A stretch of 64,000 nt of DNA from Weissella koreensis KCTC 3621. GTDB lineage: Bacteria > Bacillota > Bacilli > Lactobacillales > Lactobacillaceae. A model generated the notes under the pieces. That model did no database searches. It was not told where the DNA came from and saw only the letters and a program-made list of their open reading frames with translations. Positions 27,858 to 36,724 of the stretch are shown here, piece after piece. Positions within the stretch are counted from its first letter, which is position 1. Each line of letters opens with the position of its first letter. The DNA lies in contig NZ_AKGG01000005.1 in assembly GCF_000277645.1 (NCBI RefSeq), forward strand, positions 1 through 64,000. Direction: 5' to 3'. Both the position numbers and the translations under genes were made by a program.

Positions 27858-29255
27858 ATGGTCGAAGCTAGTAAGAAGCATCACATGATTGAAGATGCTG
27901 GGGATGATTTGAGCTTAGAGGAAGTCAACGGTTCCGTTGAAGCCTCAATGTCTGGATCTTTTTGGCATAAGTTAGCTGCTTTCTCTGGACCTGGTGCACT
28001 GGTTGCAGTGGGCTATATGGATCCTGGAAACTGGGTAACCTCTGTAGGTGGTGGGGCGCAATATCACTACCTACTGTTATCAATTATTCTAATTTCGTCG
28101 CTAATTGCGATGCTATTGCAACATATGGCTGGAAAGCTAGGAATGGTTAAGCAGGAAGACTTAGCACAAGCCACACGAGCTCGAACTGGTAAGAAAACCG
28201 GAATCGCACTTTGGATTATGACAGAGTTGGCCTTAATGGCGACTGATATTGCTGAAGTTATTGGGGGAGCGATCGCCTTACACTTGTTGTTTGGTTGGTC
28301 AATGATTGCCTCAGTTTTGACAACTGCACTAGATGTATTCTTATTGCTATTATTAATGAAGTTCGGTTTCCGTAAAATCGAAGCAATTGTCATGACTTTG
28401 ATTCTAACAATTTTAGCCATCTTTGCTTACCTTGTTATTTTGTCACAACCCGATATTGTGGCCATGTTTAAGGGTTACTTACCATCATTACAAACGATGA
28501 ATAATTCGCATGCTATGGGTGGTGGTGAAACACGTTTGATGTTGAGCTTGGGAATTATTGGAGCAACGGTGATGCCCCATAATTTGTATCTTCATTCTTC
28601 AATTTCACAAACTCGTAAGATTGATCGAGAAAACAAGGGTGAATTAAAAGAAGCAGTACGCTTCATGACTTGGGATTCAAATATTCAATTGTCATTAGCC
28701 TTTGTAATTAATTCATTACTTTTGATTCTAGGGGCTGCACTATTCTTTGGCCATGCTGATCAAGTTGGAACCTTTGGCGCTATGTATAACGCCTTACAAG
28801 ATAATACGATTGCTGGGGCGGTTGCCTCACCAGTCTTGTCAACTTTGTTTGCCGTTGCTTTGTTAGCTTCAGGTCAAAATTCAACAATTACGGGAACTCT
28901 AACTGGAGAAGTTATCATGCAAGGATTCTTGCATTTGAAGGTTCCAATGTGGCTCCGACGTCTGGTAACGCGTGGATTGGCTTTGTTGCCAGTTATTATC
29001 TTCACACTTATGTATGGTGGAAATGAAGCTAAGCTAGATCAACTTCTGATTTATTCACAAGTATTCTTGTCGGTTGCATTACCATTTGCGATGGCACCGT
29101 TGATTTACTTTACTTCATCAAAGAAGATCATGGGTGAAGAGTTCGTTAATCCAAAGTGGATGATCATCTTATCATGGTTAATATTCATTGTTTTGACAGG
29201 ATTGAATATTCAACTTGTAATTGATATTTTTGGAAAAATCATTGCACTGTTTTAA
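27858..29255 (+). CDS. mntH: Nramp-family Mn2+/H+ symporter
   Basis: A 465-residue transporter with 11 or more membrane helices after a roughly 40-residue acidic cytoplasmic N-terminus. Metal-binding signatures are DPGN (residues 55-58, GYMDPGNW) in helix 1 and MPH ([14 protein letters not shown]) in helix 6. Lactic acid bacteria use such proteins to accumulate manganese. The strong AAAAGGAG precedes the ATG. usp follows after a 25-base gap. The long structured leader suggests control after transcription starts. Confidence 0.93.
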   Translation: MVEASKKHHMIEDAGDDLSLEEVNGSVEASMSGSFWHKLAAFSGPGALVAVGYMDPGNWVTSVGGGAQYHYLLLSIILISSLIAMLLQHMAGKLGMVKQEDLAQATRARTGKKTGIALWIMTELALMATDIAEVIGGAIALHLLFGWSMIASVLTTALDVFLLLLLMKFGFRKIEAIVMTLILTILAIFAYLVILSQPDIVAMFKGYLPSLQTMNNSHAMGGGETRLMLSLGIIGATVMPHNLYLHSSISQTRKIDRENKGELKEAVRFMTWDSNIQLSLAFVINSLLLILGAALFFGHADQVGTFGAMYNALQDNTIAGAVASPVLSTLFAVALLASGQNSTITGTLTGEVIMQGFLHLKVPMWLRRLVTRGLALLPVIIFTLMYGGNEAKLDQLLIYSQVFLSVALPFAMAPLIYFTSSKKIMGEEFVNPKWMIILSWLIFIVLTGLNIQLVIDIFGKIIALF

Positions 29256-29280
29256 TTTCTAGAGAATGAGGAGAACTAAT

Positions 29281-29754
29281 ATGAGTGGATTGAATTTTGA
29301 TGTTGAACCAAACCAATTTAAAACAATTTTAGTAGGTGTGGATGAGTCAGAACAAGGATATTTCGCCCTTATCAATGCGGTGCATCAAGCTCGCGAAGAT
29401 GATTCAAAGTTAGTTATCGCAACAGTTCTAGAGATGGGAGACCTTTCAACTCTTGAAGCTATGTCATTATCATTAGTGAAAGAAAAACGTGATGAATATC
29501 AAGCCAATCTGGAACGTTACCGTGATTATGCCCATTCCAAAGGTGTTAAAGATGTTGAAGTGGTCTTTGAAGATGGAGCCAAAGCTGGTGATATTTTAGT
29601 CCATGAAATTGCGCCTAAGGTTCAGGCTGACTTAATTGTGGTGGGAGCTCATTCGCATGAAGGATTCTGGGACTCACTAGGATCGCAAGCAGCTTATGTC
29701 TCTAGGCATGCACGAGTTTCAACTTTGGTTGCACGTCAACTATATCGGCACTAA
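29281..29754 (+). CDS. usp: universal stress protein, UspA family
   Basis: A 157-residue alpha/beta nucleotide-binding-fold protein. The N-terminal ILVGVDESEQGYFAL and the C-terminal DLIVVGAHSHEGFWDSLGS correspond to the ATP-binding type motifs of the family, in a degenerate form (G-x2-G-x9-G[ST] is not perfect). The ATG at 29281 is chosen because GAGGAG lies upstream; the frame opens 15 bases earlier at an ATG that overlaps that site. It is probably translated from the mntH transcript. The precise role is unknown. Confidence 0.88.
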   Translation: MSGLNFDVEPNQFKTILVGVDESEQGYFALINAVHQAREDDSKLVIATVLEMGDLSTLEAMSLSLVKEKRDEYQANLERYRDYAHSKGVKDVEVVFEDGAKAGDILVHEIAPKVQADLIVVGAHSHEGFWDSLGSQAAYVSRHARVSTLVARQLYRH

Positions 29755-29787
29755 ATCAGTTAAATAATTTATAAATTTCAAATGTAA

Positions 29788-29818
29788 AAAAGCCAGGATA
29801 TTTGTCCTGGTTTTTTTG
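29788..29818 (+). terminator. terminator after usp
   Basis: CCAGGA (29793-29798) pairs with TCCTGG (29805-29810), flanked by As and followed by seven Ts. Confidence 0.88.
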
Positions 29819-29897
29819 TTACATTCTTTTATTAATTAACTTGGTCTAGGCATGGTATAATTTGGGATATAAAGGAACAATTGAGGGAGGATTTGCA

Positions 29898-30797
29898 ATG
29901 CATAAACCAGAATTAGTCGTTATAACTGGTGTTTCCGGAGCTGGTAAAACGGTCGCAATGCGGGCGTTTGAAGACTTAAATTATTTTACAACGGATAACC
30001 TCCCAGCTGAGATGTTGCCTAATTATTGGGCGCTCATGCAAAAACAAGATCCAACAGTGAATGCTGCAGTGGTTATTGATTTACGTTCAGAACAAATATT
30101 TGCTAATTTAAGTCAAATTGTGCAAAACATGTTGAATCAAAATCAGGATCAAGCATATCGATTGAAAATTTTATTTTTAGATGCCTCCGATGGAGAATTG
30201 GTTGCACGTTATAAAGAAACACGCCGTCACCATCCGCTGAGTGATGGGTCTGGGACTTTAGATGATATTAAAAAGGAACGGAATTTATTAGATGATATTA
30301 AAGGACTAGCAACCGAAGTTATAGATACGTCTAATTTTGGGCCACGTGAGTTACGCAAAACAATTTTACGTAACTACGGAGATCAAGTTGCTCATTCTAA
30401 TTTATTTAAAGTTCAGGTAATGAGCTTTGGATTTAAGTATGGAGCTCCCTTAGATGCTGATTTGGTGATTGATGTTCGCTTCTTAGATAATCCCTATTAC
30501 ATTCCTAAATTACGAAATCAAACAGGAATTGATGATGAAGTTTATAAGTATGTTTGGAAATCAGATGGAGCTGATGAATTTTATCAAAAAGAATTAGGCG
30601 TCTTGGAATGGTCGTTACCACGTTATAAAGCTGAAGGACGTTCAATTTTAACGATTGCTTTTGGATGTACTGGGGGGCAACATCGATCAGTTGCTTTTGC
30701 ACATCGAACTGCGAAAATGTTACAAGATGCAGGTTGGCCGGTTACTGAATACCATCGTGATATGCAGCGGCGGAAAGATAATGGCCAACAAGTATGA
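29898..30797 (+). CDS. rapZ: RNase adapter / nucleotide-binding protein RapZ
   Basis: A 299-residue P-loop protein (formerly YvcJ/UPF0042). The Walker A motif GVSGAGKT is at residues 11-18, and the conserved C-terminal half includes IAFGCTGGQHRSV. In Gammaproteobacteria it steers RNase E to a small RNA; in Firmicutes it has GTP-hydrolysing activity and links to competence. The ATG at 29898 follows GAGGGAGG; the frame extends upstream only from a TTG inside the promoter. An extended -10 TGGTATAAT lies at 29853-29861. It overlaps yvcK by four bases. Confidence 0.93.
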   Translation: MHKPELVVITGVSGAGKTVAMRAFEDLNYFTTDNLPAEMLPNYWALMQKQDPTVNAAVVIDLRSEQIFANLSQIVQNMLNQNQDQAYRLKILFLDASDGELVARYKETRRHHPLSDGSGTLDDIKKERNLLDDIKGLATEVIDTSNFGPRELRKTILRNYGDQVAHSNLFKVQVMSFGFKYGAPLDADLVIDVRFLDNPYYIPKLRNQTGIDDEVYKYVWKSDGADEFYQKELGVLEWSLPRYKAEGRSILTIAFGCTGGQHRSVAFAHRTAKMLQDAGWPVTEYHRDMQRRKDNGQQV

Positions 30798-31813
30798 GTA
30801 CAAAAATAGAGCAATCCATTGCTAATAATAATGGGAAAGTAGTAGTTATTGGTGGAGGAACCGGACAATCAGTTCTACTTAATGGTTTACGGGCTTATCC
30901 TCTAGATTTAACAGCGATTATTACGGTTGCTGATGACGGAGGTTCTTCAGGGACACTACGGGATTATTTAAGGATGGTACCGCCTGGAGATATTCGTAAT
31001 GTCATGGCAACTTTATCGAATGCTTCTAATGATTTTTTACATCTTTTTCAATATCGCTTTAAGAGTGACGCCGGATTTTTAGCTAATCACACCATTGGTA
31101 ATCTTATGATTGCTGCCTTGGCCCAAGAAAACCAAGATATTAGCGCCGCGATCAAGATATTGTCTCAGATGATGGACGTGCAAGGACATGTTTATCCGGT
31201 TTTGAATGATCCATTGACCTTATGCGCTACATTTACCGATGGAACCACAATCAGTGGTGAAGCTGAGATTACACACGCTCATAAAAAAATTGAAAGAATT
31301 TGGGTTGAAGACGTTGATGGCTCAGAACCAAAATCAGAGCCAGAAGTCATCAATGCTATTTTGGGCGCAGATGTGATTGTTTTAGGACCAGGTTCTTTAT
31401 ATACTAGTATTTTACCGAATATTAGTATTCCAAATGTAGCCTCAGCTTTAAGAATTACTCCTGCTAGAATCATCTATATTTCTAATATTATGACTCAAAA
31501 AGGTGAAACTGATGATTTTTCAGATAGTGATCATTTACGTGTCTTAAATAAACATATTGGAGCTAATGTGATTGATACCGTAATTATGAATTCCGGATTA
31601 GTTCCTGAAGATTATATTGACTGGCAAAGATGGGACGAAATTTCGCATCAGGTAAAATCTGATCCTGAAGAAGTGCGTAAGCAAGGTGCAGTTCCAATTA
31701 TGGGTAACTTGATTGAACTGCGTGATGAAGGGGTCTTTCATGACGCCCAAAAGATTGCTGAATTATTATATACAATCATCAAAGATCCGGGGACGGGAAA
31801 AGATTCCTTGTAA
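30794..31813 (+). CDS. yvcK: gluconeogenesis/morphogenesis factor YvcK (CofD-like)
   Basis: A 339-residue protein of the CofD/YvcK family that binds UDP-GlcNAc-type nucleotide sugars and supports growth on gluconeogenic carbon sources and proper cell-wall synthesis. The N-terminal VVIGGGTGQSVLLNGL and ITVADDGGSSGTLRDYL motifs are diagnostic. The start codon overlaps the rapZ stop in an ATGA arrangement, showing translational coupling. The order rapZ-yvcK-whiA is conserved in Firmicutes. Confidence 0.95.
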   Translation: MSTKIEQSIANNNGKVVVIGGGTGQSVLLNGLRAYPLDLTAIITVADDGGSSGTLRDYLRMVPPGDIRNVMATLSNASNDFLHLFQYRFKSDAGFLANHTIGNLMIAALAQENQDISAAIKILSQMMDVQGHVYPVLNDPLTLCATFTDGTTISGEAEITHAHKKIERIWVEDVDGSEPKSEPEVINAILGADVIVLGPGSLYTSILPNISIPNVASALRITPARIIYISNIMTQKGETDDFSDSDHLRVLNKHIGANVIDTVIMNSGLVPEDYIDWQRWDEISHQVKSDPEEVRKQGAVPIMGNLIELRDEGVFHDAQKIAELLYTIIKDPGTGKDSL

Positions 31814-31854
31814 TATGATAGATGTAGTGGTGATTTAAAAATAAATTAAAATTA

Positions 31855-31895
31855 GAACGGGGCTGCGACGAAATATGTTTCAGCCCGTTCCTTTT
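31855..31895 (+). terminator. hairpin terminator between yvcK and whiA
   Basis: GAACGGGGCTG (31855-31865) pairs with CAGCCCGTTC (31881-31890) with one bulged G, followed by CCTTTT. It may be partly leaky, since whiA has no obvious strong promoter after it. Confidence 0.7.
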
Positions 31896-31921
31896 GTCAA
31901 AAAGAATGAAAGGGGGTAATT

Positions 31922-32878
31922 ATGTCGTTTGCTAGTGATGTCAAAAAAGAGTTAACTATGTTAGAAATAACTAAGGCTCCAAATGCTAAGGCGGAGTTAT
32001 CTGCTCTGTTGCGAATGAATGGAGCTTTGGGCTTGAACAATATGCAATGGACTTTAAATGTACAGACAGAGAATGCCGCCACGGCGCGTCGCATTTTAAC
32101 CCTCTTGCAACAGTTTTATGATGTTGAATCTGAGATATCAGTTCGTCGACAAATGAAATTGAAAAAAAACAATGTTTATATTGTTCGTATTAATCAAGAT
32201 GTGAGTGAGCTTTTAAATGATCTTCATATTTTTGAATCTGGTGAAATTACAGCCACGGTCTCAGAAGATTGGCTGGCTGATGAGGGAATGATTAGATCGT
32301 ATTTACGTGGCGCATTTTTGGCTGCTGGATCAGTCAATAATCCAGAAACTTCACGCTATCACTTAGAAATATATTCTCTATATATTGAACAAGCTGAACA
32401 GTTGGCGCGCTTGATTGATAAATTTGGAATGAAACCAAAGGTTGTGGAACGTCGCTCAGGATACATTGTTTATTTAAAAGAATCCGAAAAAATTGTTGAT
32501 CTTTTAAATTTAATGGGAGCTACGGTTGCTATGTTGAAATTTGAAGATATTAGAATTATGCGGGATATGCGAAATTCCGTGAATCGGTTAGTTAACGCTG
32601 AGAATGCTAATATCGACAAAACGGTCAGCGCTAGTCAAAAACAAGTTCAGGATATCGAGTTTTTAGATGAAGAAATTGGGTTAGATCGATTACCAATTAA
32701 ATTAAGAGAAATTGCTGAAATTAGACTGGCACATCGCGATGATCCTTTATCAGAGTTAGGGCAGTATGTTCATTCTGGTCAAATTACCAAATCTGGGGTC
32801 AATCATCGTTTACGTAAAATTTCAGAACTTGCTGAAAGTTTCAGGAATGGTGGACAATTACCAAAAACGATTAAGTGA
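31922..32878 (+). CDS. whiA: DNA-binding protein WhiA
   Basis: A 318-residue protein with an N-terminal domain resembling LAGLIDADG homing endonucleases and a C-terminal helix-turn-helix ([19 protein letters not shown]). [15 protein letters not shown] at the start and [25 protein letters not shown] near residues 124-148 are conserved. WhiA acts in sporulation regulation in Streptomyces and in cell division and chromosome segregation in Bacillus. The start follows AAAGGGGGTAATT. Confidence 0.95.
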   Translation: MSFASDVKKELTMLEITKAPNAKAELSALLRMNGALGLNNMQWTLNVQTENAATARRILTLLQQFYDVESEISVRRQMKLKKNNVYIVRINQDVSELLNDLHIFESGEITATVSEDWLADEGMIRSYLRGAFLAAGSVNNPETSRYHLEIYSLYIEQAEQLARLIDKFGMKPKVVERRSGYIVYLKESEKIVDLLNLMGATVAMLKFEDIRIMRDMRNSVNRLVNAENANIDKTVSASQKQVQDIEFLDEEIGLDRLPIKLREIAEIRLAHRDDPLSELGQYVHSGQITKSGVNHRLRKISELAESFRNGGQLPKTIK

Positions 32879-32907
32879 TTGACCTCAAAACAAATAAAAT
32901 ATAAAAT
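32879..32907 (+). promoter_or_regulatory. clpP promoter
   Basis: A -35 TTGACC (32879-32884), a 17-base spacer and a -10 TAAAAT (32902-32907), immediately after the whiA stop codon. Confidence 0.7.
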
Positions 32908-32940
32908 GAAACATACACATTCATAGGAGGTTTGTACTTA

Positions 32941-33531
32941 ATGAATCCAATTCCATACGTCATTGAACAATCTGCACGTGGAGAGCGTTCATATGACATT
33001 TATTCACGTTTACTAATTGATCGTATTATTATGTTGACGGGTGAAATCAACTCAGCAATGGCTGCGACAATTAAAGCACAATTATTATTCTTAGATGCAC
33101 AAGATCCTGATAAGGACATTTATATGTATATTGACTCACCAGGTGGTGAAGTGATCGCCGGTATGTCAATTTATGATACGATGAACTTTGTGCATGCTGA
33201 TGTACAAACAATTGTTGTAGGTTTAGCTGCTTCAATGGCTTCTATCTTAGCTTCATCAGGAACAAAAGGGAAGCGCTTCATGCTACCTAATTCTGAATTC
33301 CTAATTCATCAACCAATGGGCGGAACGCAAGGACAAGAAACTGAAATGAAAATTGCTTATGAGCAAATTTTCAAGACACGAAAGCGTTTAGCACAAGTTT
33401 TGGCTGAAAACTCTGATCAACCTTTAGAGCGTGTTAATAAAGACATTGAACGAGATCACTGGCTTGATGCTGATGAATCTTTGGAATATGGCTTGATTGA
33501 CAAAATTTTGAAAAACGTTAGCGATAAATAA
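32941..33531 (+). CDS. clpP: ATP-dependent Clp protease proteolytic subunit
   Basis: A 196-residue serine peptidase. The catalytic triad falls at the classic numbers Ser98 (GLAASMAS), His123 (FLIHQPMGG) and Asp172 ([10 protein letters not shown]). It forms a tetradecamer that degrades proteins delivered by ClpX, ClpC or ClpE. The ATG at 32941 follows AGGAGG; the frame could open 9 bases earlier at a TTG that lies too close to that site. The promoter overlaps only a partial CtsR-like half site. Confidence 0.97.
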   Translation: MNPIPYVIEQSARGERSYDIYSRLLIDRIIMLTGEINSAMAATIKAQLLFLDAQDPDKDIYMYIDSPGGEVIAGMSIYDTMNFVHADVQTIVVGLAASMASILASSGTKGKRFMLPNSEFLIHQPMGGTQGQETEMKIAYEQIFKTRKRLAQVLAENSDQPLERVNKDIERDHWLDADESLEYGLIDKILKNVSDK

Positions 33532-33542
33532 AATCATTAAAA

Positions 33543-33587
33543 AGATCAGGGATTGAGGCATTTTTGCTTTGACCCCTGATTTATTTA
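33543..33587 (+). terminator. terminator after clpP
   Basis: ATCAGGG (33545-33551) pairs with CCCTGAT (33574-33580) around an inner partly paired loop, then a T-rich tail. Confidence 0.75.
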
Positions 33588-33693
33588 GGGCTTAAAGTAA
33601 AAGCTTGATATAATGGATATAATAATTGGTATTATGATTCATATTTTGAACACGACTTTTTAGTGAAAAAAACGAATTAATTGAGGTTATATT

Positions 33694-33945
33694 ATGCAAG
33701 AATATATCGCAGTTTCAGAACCAAATGATGGGGGACATATCTTAATTGCCCCTGTTAAACAACCTGATCAACCGATTACGTGGGGACGATTAGCTATGTT
33801 ATTGAAAGATGATGTAACTTATCAATTGTTATTTGATCAAAATCGAGCCTATTTTGAAAATTCAAATTTTAAAAATGTTTTAGTTGGTTTTCGAAAAGAA
33901 GCCGATGCTGCGGTTTTGCTAGAAATTTTAAATCAATTGAATTAA
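33694..33945 (+). CDS. hypothetical 83-residue protein
   Basis: A small soluble protein with no recognised family. It begins MQEYIAVSEPNDGGH and ends AAVLLEILNQLN, consistent with a compact alpha/beta fold. The start follows AATTGAGG. Two overlapping TATAAT boxes upstream (33609-33614 and 33618-33623) suggest a promoter. It lies 14 bases before the zinc-ribbon gene, and they may be co-transcribed. Confidence 0.65.
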   Translation: MQEYIAVSEPNDGGHILIAPVKQPDQPITWGRLAMLLKDDVTYQLLFDQNRAYFENSNFKNVLVGFRKEADAAVLLEILNQLN

Positions 33946-33959
33946 GGACGGTTATAATT

Positions 33960-34220
33960 ATGGAAAAGTTTTGTCAAAGTTGTGCAATGCCATTAAATAA
34001 AAATATTTTAGGAACTGAAACGGATGGTTCACGTAGTCAAATATATTGTACTCAATGTTATTTAAATGGCCAATTTGTTCAACCGAGTCTAAATTATAAC
34101 GATATGTTGGAAATTGGTTTGAGGGGAATAAATCAGGCACGTGGAAGCAAAATGGCGAAATGGTTAATGAAAAAATCTTATCCAATGTTGTTGAAGAACA
34201 CGAAAAGGTTTAAAAATTAA
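33960..34220 (+). CDS. small zinc-ribbon protein, paralogue of 36-311
   Basis: An 86-residue protein with CQSCAMP at residues 5-11 and CTQC near residue 31, the same four-cysteine layout as the protein at 36-311. The middle has a conserved acidic helix (YNDMLEIGLRGINQ) and the C-terminus is basic (MKKSYPMLLKNTKRFKN). The two are clearly homologous but diverged. It probably binds one zinc ion; the function is unknown. It sits between the 83-residue hypothetical and a VOC-family protein with short gaps. Confidence 0.8.
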   Translation: MEKFCQSCAMPLNKNILGTETDGSRSQIYCTQCYLNGQFVQPSLNYNDMLEIGLRGINQARGSKMAKWLMKKSYPMLLKNTKRFKN

Positions 34221-34249
34221 CATTATATTTAGTAAAGGAAGTTGATAAT

Positions 34250-34630
34250 ATGCAATTTTCAGTAATTCATCATATTGCTATTAACGCATCAGATTATGTA
34301 GCAACCAAGAAATTTTATGTTGATCAATTAGGCTTTGAAGTTATTCGTGAAACTCCGCGTCCAGCTAAAAATGATCTTAAACTTGATTTGCGTTTGGGTG
34401 ATCAAGAATTAGAAATTTTTATTGCAGACCATTTTCCTAAGCGCCTTACCTATCCTGAAGCTTTGGGATTGCGGCATTTAGCTTTTAAAGTTGAAAATAT
34501 GGACGAAGCTTTAGCTGAATTGAAGGCTCAAGGAATTGAATTTGAGCCGGTACGGATGGATGAACTAACAAATAAAAAGATGACCTTCTTCTTTGATCCT
34601 GATGGGCTCCCTTTGGAACTTCATGAATAG
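34250..34630 (+). CDS. VOC-family metalloprotein, glyoxalase-like
   Basis: A 126-residue single-domain protein of the vicinal oxygen chelate fold, similar in layout to YaeR/SMU1112c-type lactoylglutathione lyase relatives. Metal-ligand candidates are His7 or His8 (IHHIAINA), Glu in DQELEIF, His in LRHLAF and the Glu in LPLELHE near the C-terminus. The substrate is unknown; a detoxification role is plausible. The start follows AAAGGAAG. It ends before the tRNA gene. Confidence 0.82.
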   Translation: MQFSVIHHIAINASDYVATKKFYVDQLGFEVIRETPRPAKNDLKLDLRLGDQELEIFIADHFPKRLTYPEALGLRHLAFKVENMDEALAELKAQGIEFEPVRMDELTNKKMTFFFDPDGLPLELHE

Positions 34631-34655
34631 AATCATTAAATCCGAAATTTAGTTC

Positions 34656-34685
34656 TTGAAATTGCCAATATGCTTGTTATATAAT
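34656..34685 (+). promoter_or_regulatory. promoter of tRNA-Gln
   Basis: A -35 TTGAAA (34656-34661), an 18-base spacer and a -10 TATAAT (34680-34685), 15 bases before the mature tRNA. Confidence 0.75.
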
Positions 34686-34700
34686 AAGGTGTATTGTGAT

Positions 34701-34772
34701 TGGGTATTAGCCAAGCGGTAAGGCACTAGTTTCTGGTACTAGCATGCGCTGGTTCGAATCCAGCATACCCAG
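34701..34772 (+). tRNA. tRNA-Gln (anticodon CTG)
   Basis: A full cloverleaf is visible. The acceptor arms TGGGTAT and ATACCCA pair, with discriminator G. The D stem is GCC/GGC, the anticodon stem CTAGT/ACTAG with loop TTCTGGT, giving anticodon CTG at 34733-34735. The T stem is GCTGG/CCAGC around TTCGAAT. The 3' CCA is not encoded. It would read CAG codons. Confidence 0.95.
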
Positions 34773-34871
34773 TAGTTTAACTAAATTGATCAGCACATTG
34801 GTAAGCATTAGTTGTAATTTGATTTAAGTTAAATGATGATCGAAAAATTAAACGCCTTAAAGGCCTATACT

Positions 34872-34902
34872 CGCTTTAACTTTATTGTTGAAGCGGTTTT
34901 TT
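34872..34902 (+). terminator. terminator downstream of tRNA-Gln
   Basis: CGCTTTAAC (34872-34880) pairs with GTTGAAGCG (34887-34895), allowing one T-G pair, followed by six Ts. The 100 bases between the tRNA and this hairpin hold no recognisable gene. Confidence 0.8.
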
Positions 34903-34933
34903 ATATACTAAATAATAGTAAAGGAAAAATGAT

Positions 34934-36121
34934 ATGATATTTAGTTATTCATTTTTAAATTTTATTGCAAATGTATGTGTATTTTTGCCTTATTTTATAA
35001 CTTTAATGGCTTATGCAAATAATCATAATCCTTTGTTGTTAGTTACCTTAGCTTTTATATATGCAACCAGATCAGTCAGTATTATGTTATTTAATATTTT
35101 TTCCAATAAATGGAATAACATCTTAATTAGTATTGCTGCTGGAATATTGGGAGCTTTGAGCATGGCGATGATTCCTTTGAATATTTATAGTAGCCTATTA
35201 GCGGGGATCTTGTTGGGTTACCATTCAGCGACTTTATGGCCGACTTTTTTTGCTGGTAAGGTTGATTTGGACTATACAAGTAAAATTAATCAAAAATATA
35301 TCTGGTCGATATTTATTTTGTTAATAGTTATGTTAGTAGCAATATTATTAGCGCATCCATATTCTGAAAGTTATTATCAAATTAATTTTTTAGGTTATGG
35401 TATCCTATCAATGTTGTGTCTACCTTCGGCATATAAAATGACCAAAGATCTTGCAAAACAAGATGTACAAAAAATAAGTGATAACAATCCAATATTGTTT
35501 CTGGCTCTAGTGTTTATAATCTTTACCATTAGAGGAGTGCTTTTTTTACTTTCAAAAGGTTTGTCTAAGAATTATGGATTAGATCTATTAATTAGTATCA
35601 TTTTAATTATATTAATCGTGTATGTCATATCAGTAAGTAAAAAATTCAGTCGGAACATTGTTTTTAATTTAACCATATTAAGAGGAATGTTGATGGTGTA
35701 CGTATTATTTTTTGCGACTTTTTATTCAATGAATTGGTTTGGGTCTAAAGCACCAATCATTATGTATATTCTGTACTTAATTGGTTTCGAATCGGGATCT
35801 ATCGTAGTCAAAAAAGTTAATGTAAAACCTGATTTATTACTTTATTTCGTAGCTTTGATGATTAGCATTCCTAATCAATATAGTTATCTTTTGGGTATAT
35901 TGTTATGGACGCTATATTTAGGATATCTAAACGTTTATTTGAATAAAAATCATGTGAAGGGTGAATTTTTTAATGGTGGTAGCGGAATTATTAGAAAATA
36001 CCAAATTTCATCTTATGGAAGTCAAATAGGATATTCTATAATTTTTATAACATTGCTTTCATTTGCGATGTTAAAAATGATCGATCTGCATAATTTTTTA
36101 TATCAAATAATGACACAATAA
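34934..36121 (+). CDS. polytopic membrane protein of unknown function, MFS-like
   Basis: A 395-residue protein that is almost entirely hydrophobic, with about 12 predicted helices and short loops. The general plan and a GYHSATLWPTFFAGK segment recall degenerate major facilitator proteins, but no family signature (such as the GxxxDRxGRR loop) is present. Codon use is more AT-rich than in neighbouring housekeeping genes. It is the first gene of an accessory segment after tRNA-Gln. The ribosome-binding site AAAGGAAAAATGAT is moderate. Function is not recognised. Confidence 0.7.
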   Translation: MIFSYSFLNFIANVCVFLPYFITLMAYANNHNPLLLVTLAFIYATRSVSIMLFNIFSNKWNNILISIAAGILGALSMAMIPLNIYSSLLAGILLGYHSATLWPTFFAGKVDLDYTSKINQKYIWSIFILLIVMLVAILLAHPYSESYYQINFLGYGILSMLCLPSAYKMTKDLAKQDVQKISDNNPILFLALVFIIFTIRGVLFLLSKGLSKNYGLDLLISIILIILIVYVISVSKKFSRNIVFNLTILRGMLMVYVLFFATFYSMNWFGSKAPIIMYILYLIGFESGSIVVKKVNVKPDLLLYFVALMISIPNQYSYLLGILLWTLYLGYLNVYLNKNHVKGEFFNGGSGIIRKYQISSYGSQIGYSIIFITLLSFAMLKMIDLHNFLYQIMTQ

Positions 36122-36232
36122 AGTTTAATTTATATTTATTAAACCAAATAATAGTTTTGATTTATTTAGTAATCAAAGCAATGCTGGATATATTTAATAA
36201 TGATAAAAAGGCATAGATTATTTCATACTTAA

Positions 36233-36267
36233 AAAAACGCGTTAACTTAAATGTTAAGGCGTTTTTT
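36233..36267. terminator. bidirectional terminator between convergent genes
   Basis: AACGC-TTAAC pairs with GTTAA-GCGTT, with one G-G mismatch, flanked by seven As on the left and six Ts on the right, so it can serve both strands. Confidence 0.8.
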
Positions 36268-36320
36268 AAATCTTAGATATTTATAAAATTATTTTATGAA
36301 TTGAAGGTAGGCGATTTTAT

Positions 36321-36641
36321 CTAGGCGTTATTATCGCAGTCTTGATTATTTAAAACGTGTTCAGCGTGGCCCATTGTTGAATTGATAACATTTAGGATAT
36401 GTAAATCATTTAATTTATAAATGTTTTCAACACCTTTTTTATCATAAGAAATAATTTTATATTCTTTTAAAATAGCTAATTGTTTAGATATCGCTGGTTG
36501 CGATACTTCGAGTTCATTGAAAAGATCAGTTACGGTCATATCTTTTTTTTCTAATAGTAATAAAATATTGAGTCTGGTTTCGCTACCTAATATTTTAAAT
36601 ATTTTGATAGCTTCTTCTAAAAGAGGTTTTTCTTTTTTCAT
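36321..36641 (-). CDS. ArsR/SmtB-family metal-sensing repressor, CzrA type
   Basis: A 106-residue winged-helix repressor. The helix-turn-helix is at about residues 35-60 (MTVTDLFNELEVSQPAISKQLAIL). The alpha-5 metal site of CzrA/SmtB is complete: Asp79, His81, His92 and His95, with the exact D-x-H-x10-H-x2-H spacing. That pattern is known for Zn(II)/Co(II) sensors. The alpha-3N cysteine motif ELCVCDL of CadC/ArsR is absent. It is divergent from cadD and overlaps its promoter, so it should repress cadD until metal binds. The ribosome-binding site is GGAGAAATTA. Confidence 0.9.
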   Translation of the reverse strand: MKKEKPLLEEAIKIFKILGSETRLNILLLLEKKDMTVTDLFNELEVSQPAISKQLAILKEYKIISYDKKGVENIYKLNDLHILNVINSTMGHAEHVLNNQDCDNNA

Positions 36642-36654
36642 ATTAATTTCTCCA

Positions 36655-36711
36655 TTGATAATCAGGAAGGTTCATTATATAATCTAATAGTTATATAACC
36701 AATTGGTTATA
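36655..36711. promoter_or_regulatory. divergent arsR/cadD promoters with palindromic operator
   Basis: For cadD: -35 TTGATA (36655-36660), 17 bases, -10 TATAAT (36678-36683). For arsR on the minus strand: -35 TTGGTT (36702-36697), 17 bases, -10 TATAAT (36679-36674). A perfect 18-bp palindrome, TATAACCAATTGGTTATA (36694-36711), covers the arsR -35 and the start of the cadD transcript. It is the likely ArsR-family operator. Confidence 0.75.
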
Positions 36712-36724
36712 AAAGGAGATAACT

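Noticed and set aside
32879..32890. CtsR box at the clpP promoter
   Set aside because: Only one partial heptamer (TTGACC on the plus strand) is present, without a tandem partner.
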